A stretch of 25,004 nucleotides of DNA from a virus: positions 1-25,004 of IMG/VR virus record IMGVR_UViG_3300030098_003827, one strand, 5' to 3'. This document shows, one piece after another, positions 24,031 through 25,004 of this stretch. The translations under genes were made by a program, and so were the position numbers. The number at the start of each line of letters is the position of its first letter. The stretch's first letter is position 1. Under the pieces are notes generated by a model. That model was not told the DNA's origin. It saw only the letters and a list, made by a program, of their open reading frames with translations, and made no database searches.

Positions 24031-24435
24031 TTATCCTTTTGTCCAGTAAGCATACTCAGCAATAACAGTATTAGCCGATGCTTCTAGTTGTATTATACCA
24101 GCTGATTCCGCGTGATGTGGTAAGAAACAGAATTCATCTGTTGCTAGATCAATAACTCTAGCACCATCACCTGTCTCTACTTTTACTGTAGCTGTAGTCG
24201 CTGCATCACTAGCATCTAACCCCGTATTCTTAATATATAAATACCTTGTAGCATCTACGCTGGGTAATATTATATTATCACCTCCCGTAGTTGTACATGC
24301 TATTCTAGATACTCCAACCATTGGATCAGTTACCGTTAATGTATCCGTTACAGATAATGCTAATGAAGCATCTTCACTTACACCACTTGATCCAGCAGTA
24401 CTAGTTAATGTTAATGTCGGTTTTAATGTAGCCAT
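24031..24435 (-). CDS. Paralogue of the 147-aa protein; probable structural protein, 134 aa
   Basis: A Thr/Ser/Ala/Val-rich beta protein starting MATLKPTLTLTSTAGSSGVS, then LALSVTDTLTVTDP, YLYIKNTG (about residues 66-73), a DEFCFLPHHA block and a final YAYWTKG. These elements match the 147-aa protein in the same order (MATINPSLTI, LQLSVTDALSVD, FVYVKNVT, EFAWFPWD, LEYWVF), so the two are tandem paralogues. The layout resembles small beta-sandwich decoration proteins. It is preceded by an AT-rich leader and 18 bases after the 147-aa gene. Virion location is inferred. Confidence 0.72.
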   Translation of the reverse strand: MATLKPTLTLTSTAGSSGVSEDASLALSVTDTLTVTDPMVGVSRIACTTTGGDNIILPSVDATRYLYIKNTGLDASDAATTATVKVETGDGARVIDLATDEFCFLPHHAESAGIIQLEASANTVIAEYAYWTKG

Positions 24436-24453
24436 ATTGTATCTATATTTTTA

Positions 24454-24897
24454 TTATGCTGTTCCTGTTCTTACAAATACCCAGTATTCTAAAGCATTTG
24501 TCGAACTACCATTTGCATCTTCGTATATATCCTGTGAACAATCCCATGGAAACCATGCGAATTCTTGTGGTTGTAACGTAAATAATCTATCAGCTTCATC
24601 ATCTGATGATAAATTTTCATTTGCTACACCTATCATTATGTTTCTTCCAGATCCAGCTGCCGTTACATTCTTAACATATACAAATGCTCCGTCTGTACCT
24701 GCTTCTGCAGTAGCTGAAAAGTCACTAGCATCTAATAAGATACCGTGAGTACCATCAACATCTTTGATTTCTGTTTTCACTTGATCCACCGATAAAGCGT
24801 CTGTTACTGATAATTGTAACGCAAAGCTAAGTGGTCCAGGCGTAGAAGCAGAACTAGAGTTTGCTGTTATTGTTAATGAAGGGTTTATTGTTGCCAT
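24454..24897 (-). CDS. Paralogue of the 134-aa protein; probable structural protein, 147 aa
   Basis: A beta-rich protein starting MATINPSLTITANSSSASTP, with LSFALQLSVTDALSVDQV, GAFVYVKNVTAAGSGRNIMI (about residues 69-88), QPQEFAWFPWDCSQDIYE and ALEYWVFVRTGTA at the end. It aligns with the following 134-aa protein over nearly its full length. It is the first complete gene in transcription order and is behind an AT-only leader (TATTTAAAAAAGAAATATG). No signal peptide or enzyme motif is visible. A decoration or fibre-associated role is likely from fold type and clustering. Confidence 0.72.
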   Translation of the reverse strand: MATINPSLTITANSSSASTPGPLSFALQLSVTDALSVDQVKTEIKDVDGTHGILLDASDFSATAEAGTDGAFVYVKNVTAAGSGRNIMIGVANENLSSDDEADRLFTLQPQEFAWFPWDCSQDIYEDANGSSTNALEYWVFVRTGTA

Positions 24898-24920
24898 ATT
24901 TCTTTTTTAAATATTAATTT

Positions 24921-24987
24921 TCCTATATTGAAGATAATTACACGGAAGTAAGTATATTTACTATTTTCCCATATTATAAATATAGGA
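24921..24987. repeat. 9-base inverted repeat in the leader of the 147-aa gene
   Basis: TCCTATATT (24921-24929) is the exact reverse complement of AATATAGGA (24979-24987), 49 bases apart. It lies just upstream of the first complete late gene. It might be an operator half-site pair or chance in AT-rich DNA; the spacing is long for a hairpin. Confidence 0.3.
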
Positions 24988-25002
24988 GTATTGTGTTCCC
25001 CC
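24961..25002 (-). CDS. Possible 3' end of an upstream gene
   Basis: One minus frame reads GGTQYSYIYNMGK and a TAG at 24963-24961, plausible as the last residues of a protein that begins beyond the right edge. Another frame is also open across the edge, so this is only a candidate. The stop would fit the 63-base gap before the 147-aa gene. Confidence 0.25.
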   Translation of the reverse strand, partial: GGTQYSYIYNMGK

Positions 25003-25004
25003 CT

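Noticed and set aside
23766-24065. Plus-strand membrane-like protein opposite the lysine-rich gene
   Set aside because: The Phe runs are the complement of AAA/AAG Lys codons; it is a shadow, not a membrane protein.

Overview
The window is a densely packed piece of a tailed bacteriophage (Caudoviricetes) genome, very probably from a marine or metagenomic source. All supported genes lie on the minus strand, so transcription runs from the right edge to the left. Genes abut or overlap by 1-56 bases, and the longest stretches without a gene are about 120 bases or less. No tRNA, rRNA, CRISPR array, IS element, integrase or replication gene was seen. Starts are preceded by AT-rich leaders (TAAATAAAAT-like) rather than GGAGG-type Shine-Dalgarno sites. 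Together with the AT-rich composition this suggests a Bacteroidota (flavobacterial) host, but does not prove it. Many proteins resemble families that recur in uncultured marine phage genomes; that recognition is from memory and was not searched.

Layout in transcription order (right to left). (1) 24897-22703: two paralogous small beta-rich proteins, a lysine-rich protein, two unknown small proteins and a small HExxH putative metallopeptidase. (2) 22656-20844: a phage chaperonin pair, GroEL then GroES, overlapping by 14 bases and in the reverse of the usual bacterial groES-groEL order. (3) 20724-17453: two further pairs of tandem paralogues that are probably virion or decoration proteins, with a winged-helix protein and a 3TM-type holin between them. 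(4) 17421-16101: small conserved unknowns, a GroES-fold-like 195-aa protein and a candidate small terminase subunit. (5) 16101-8670: the packaging and head module in classical order: large terminase, portal, scaffold, major capsid protein. (6) 8601-1: a head-associated protein set between two intrinsic terminators, a 54-aa protein, two connector-like proteins and a giant tail or stabilisation-like protein (>1,940 codons) that runs off the left edge.

How it fits together: terminase, portal, scaffold and capsid build and fill the head; the connector-like and giant proteins complete the neck and tail; the paralogue pairs probably decorate the particle; holin gives timed lysis (no endolysin is visible here). 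The chaperonin genes sit inside this late cluster, so the likely clients are virion proteins. The most interesting point is a possible phage folding system with its own GroEL, a short GroES lid lacking the roof hairpin, and a second GroES-like protein encoded beside the terminase.
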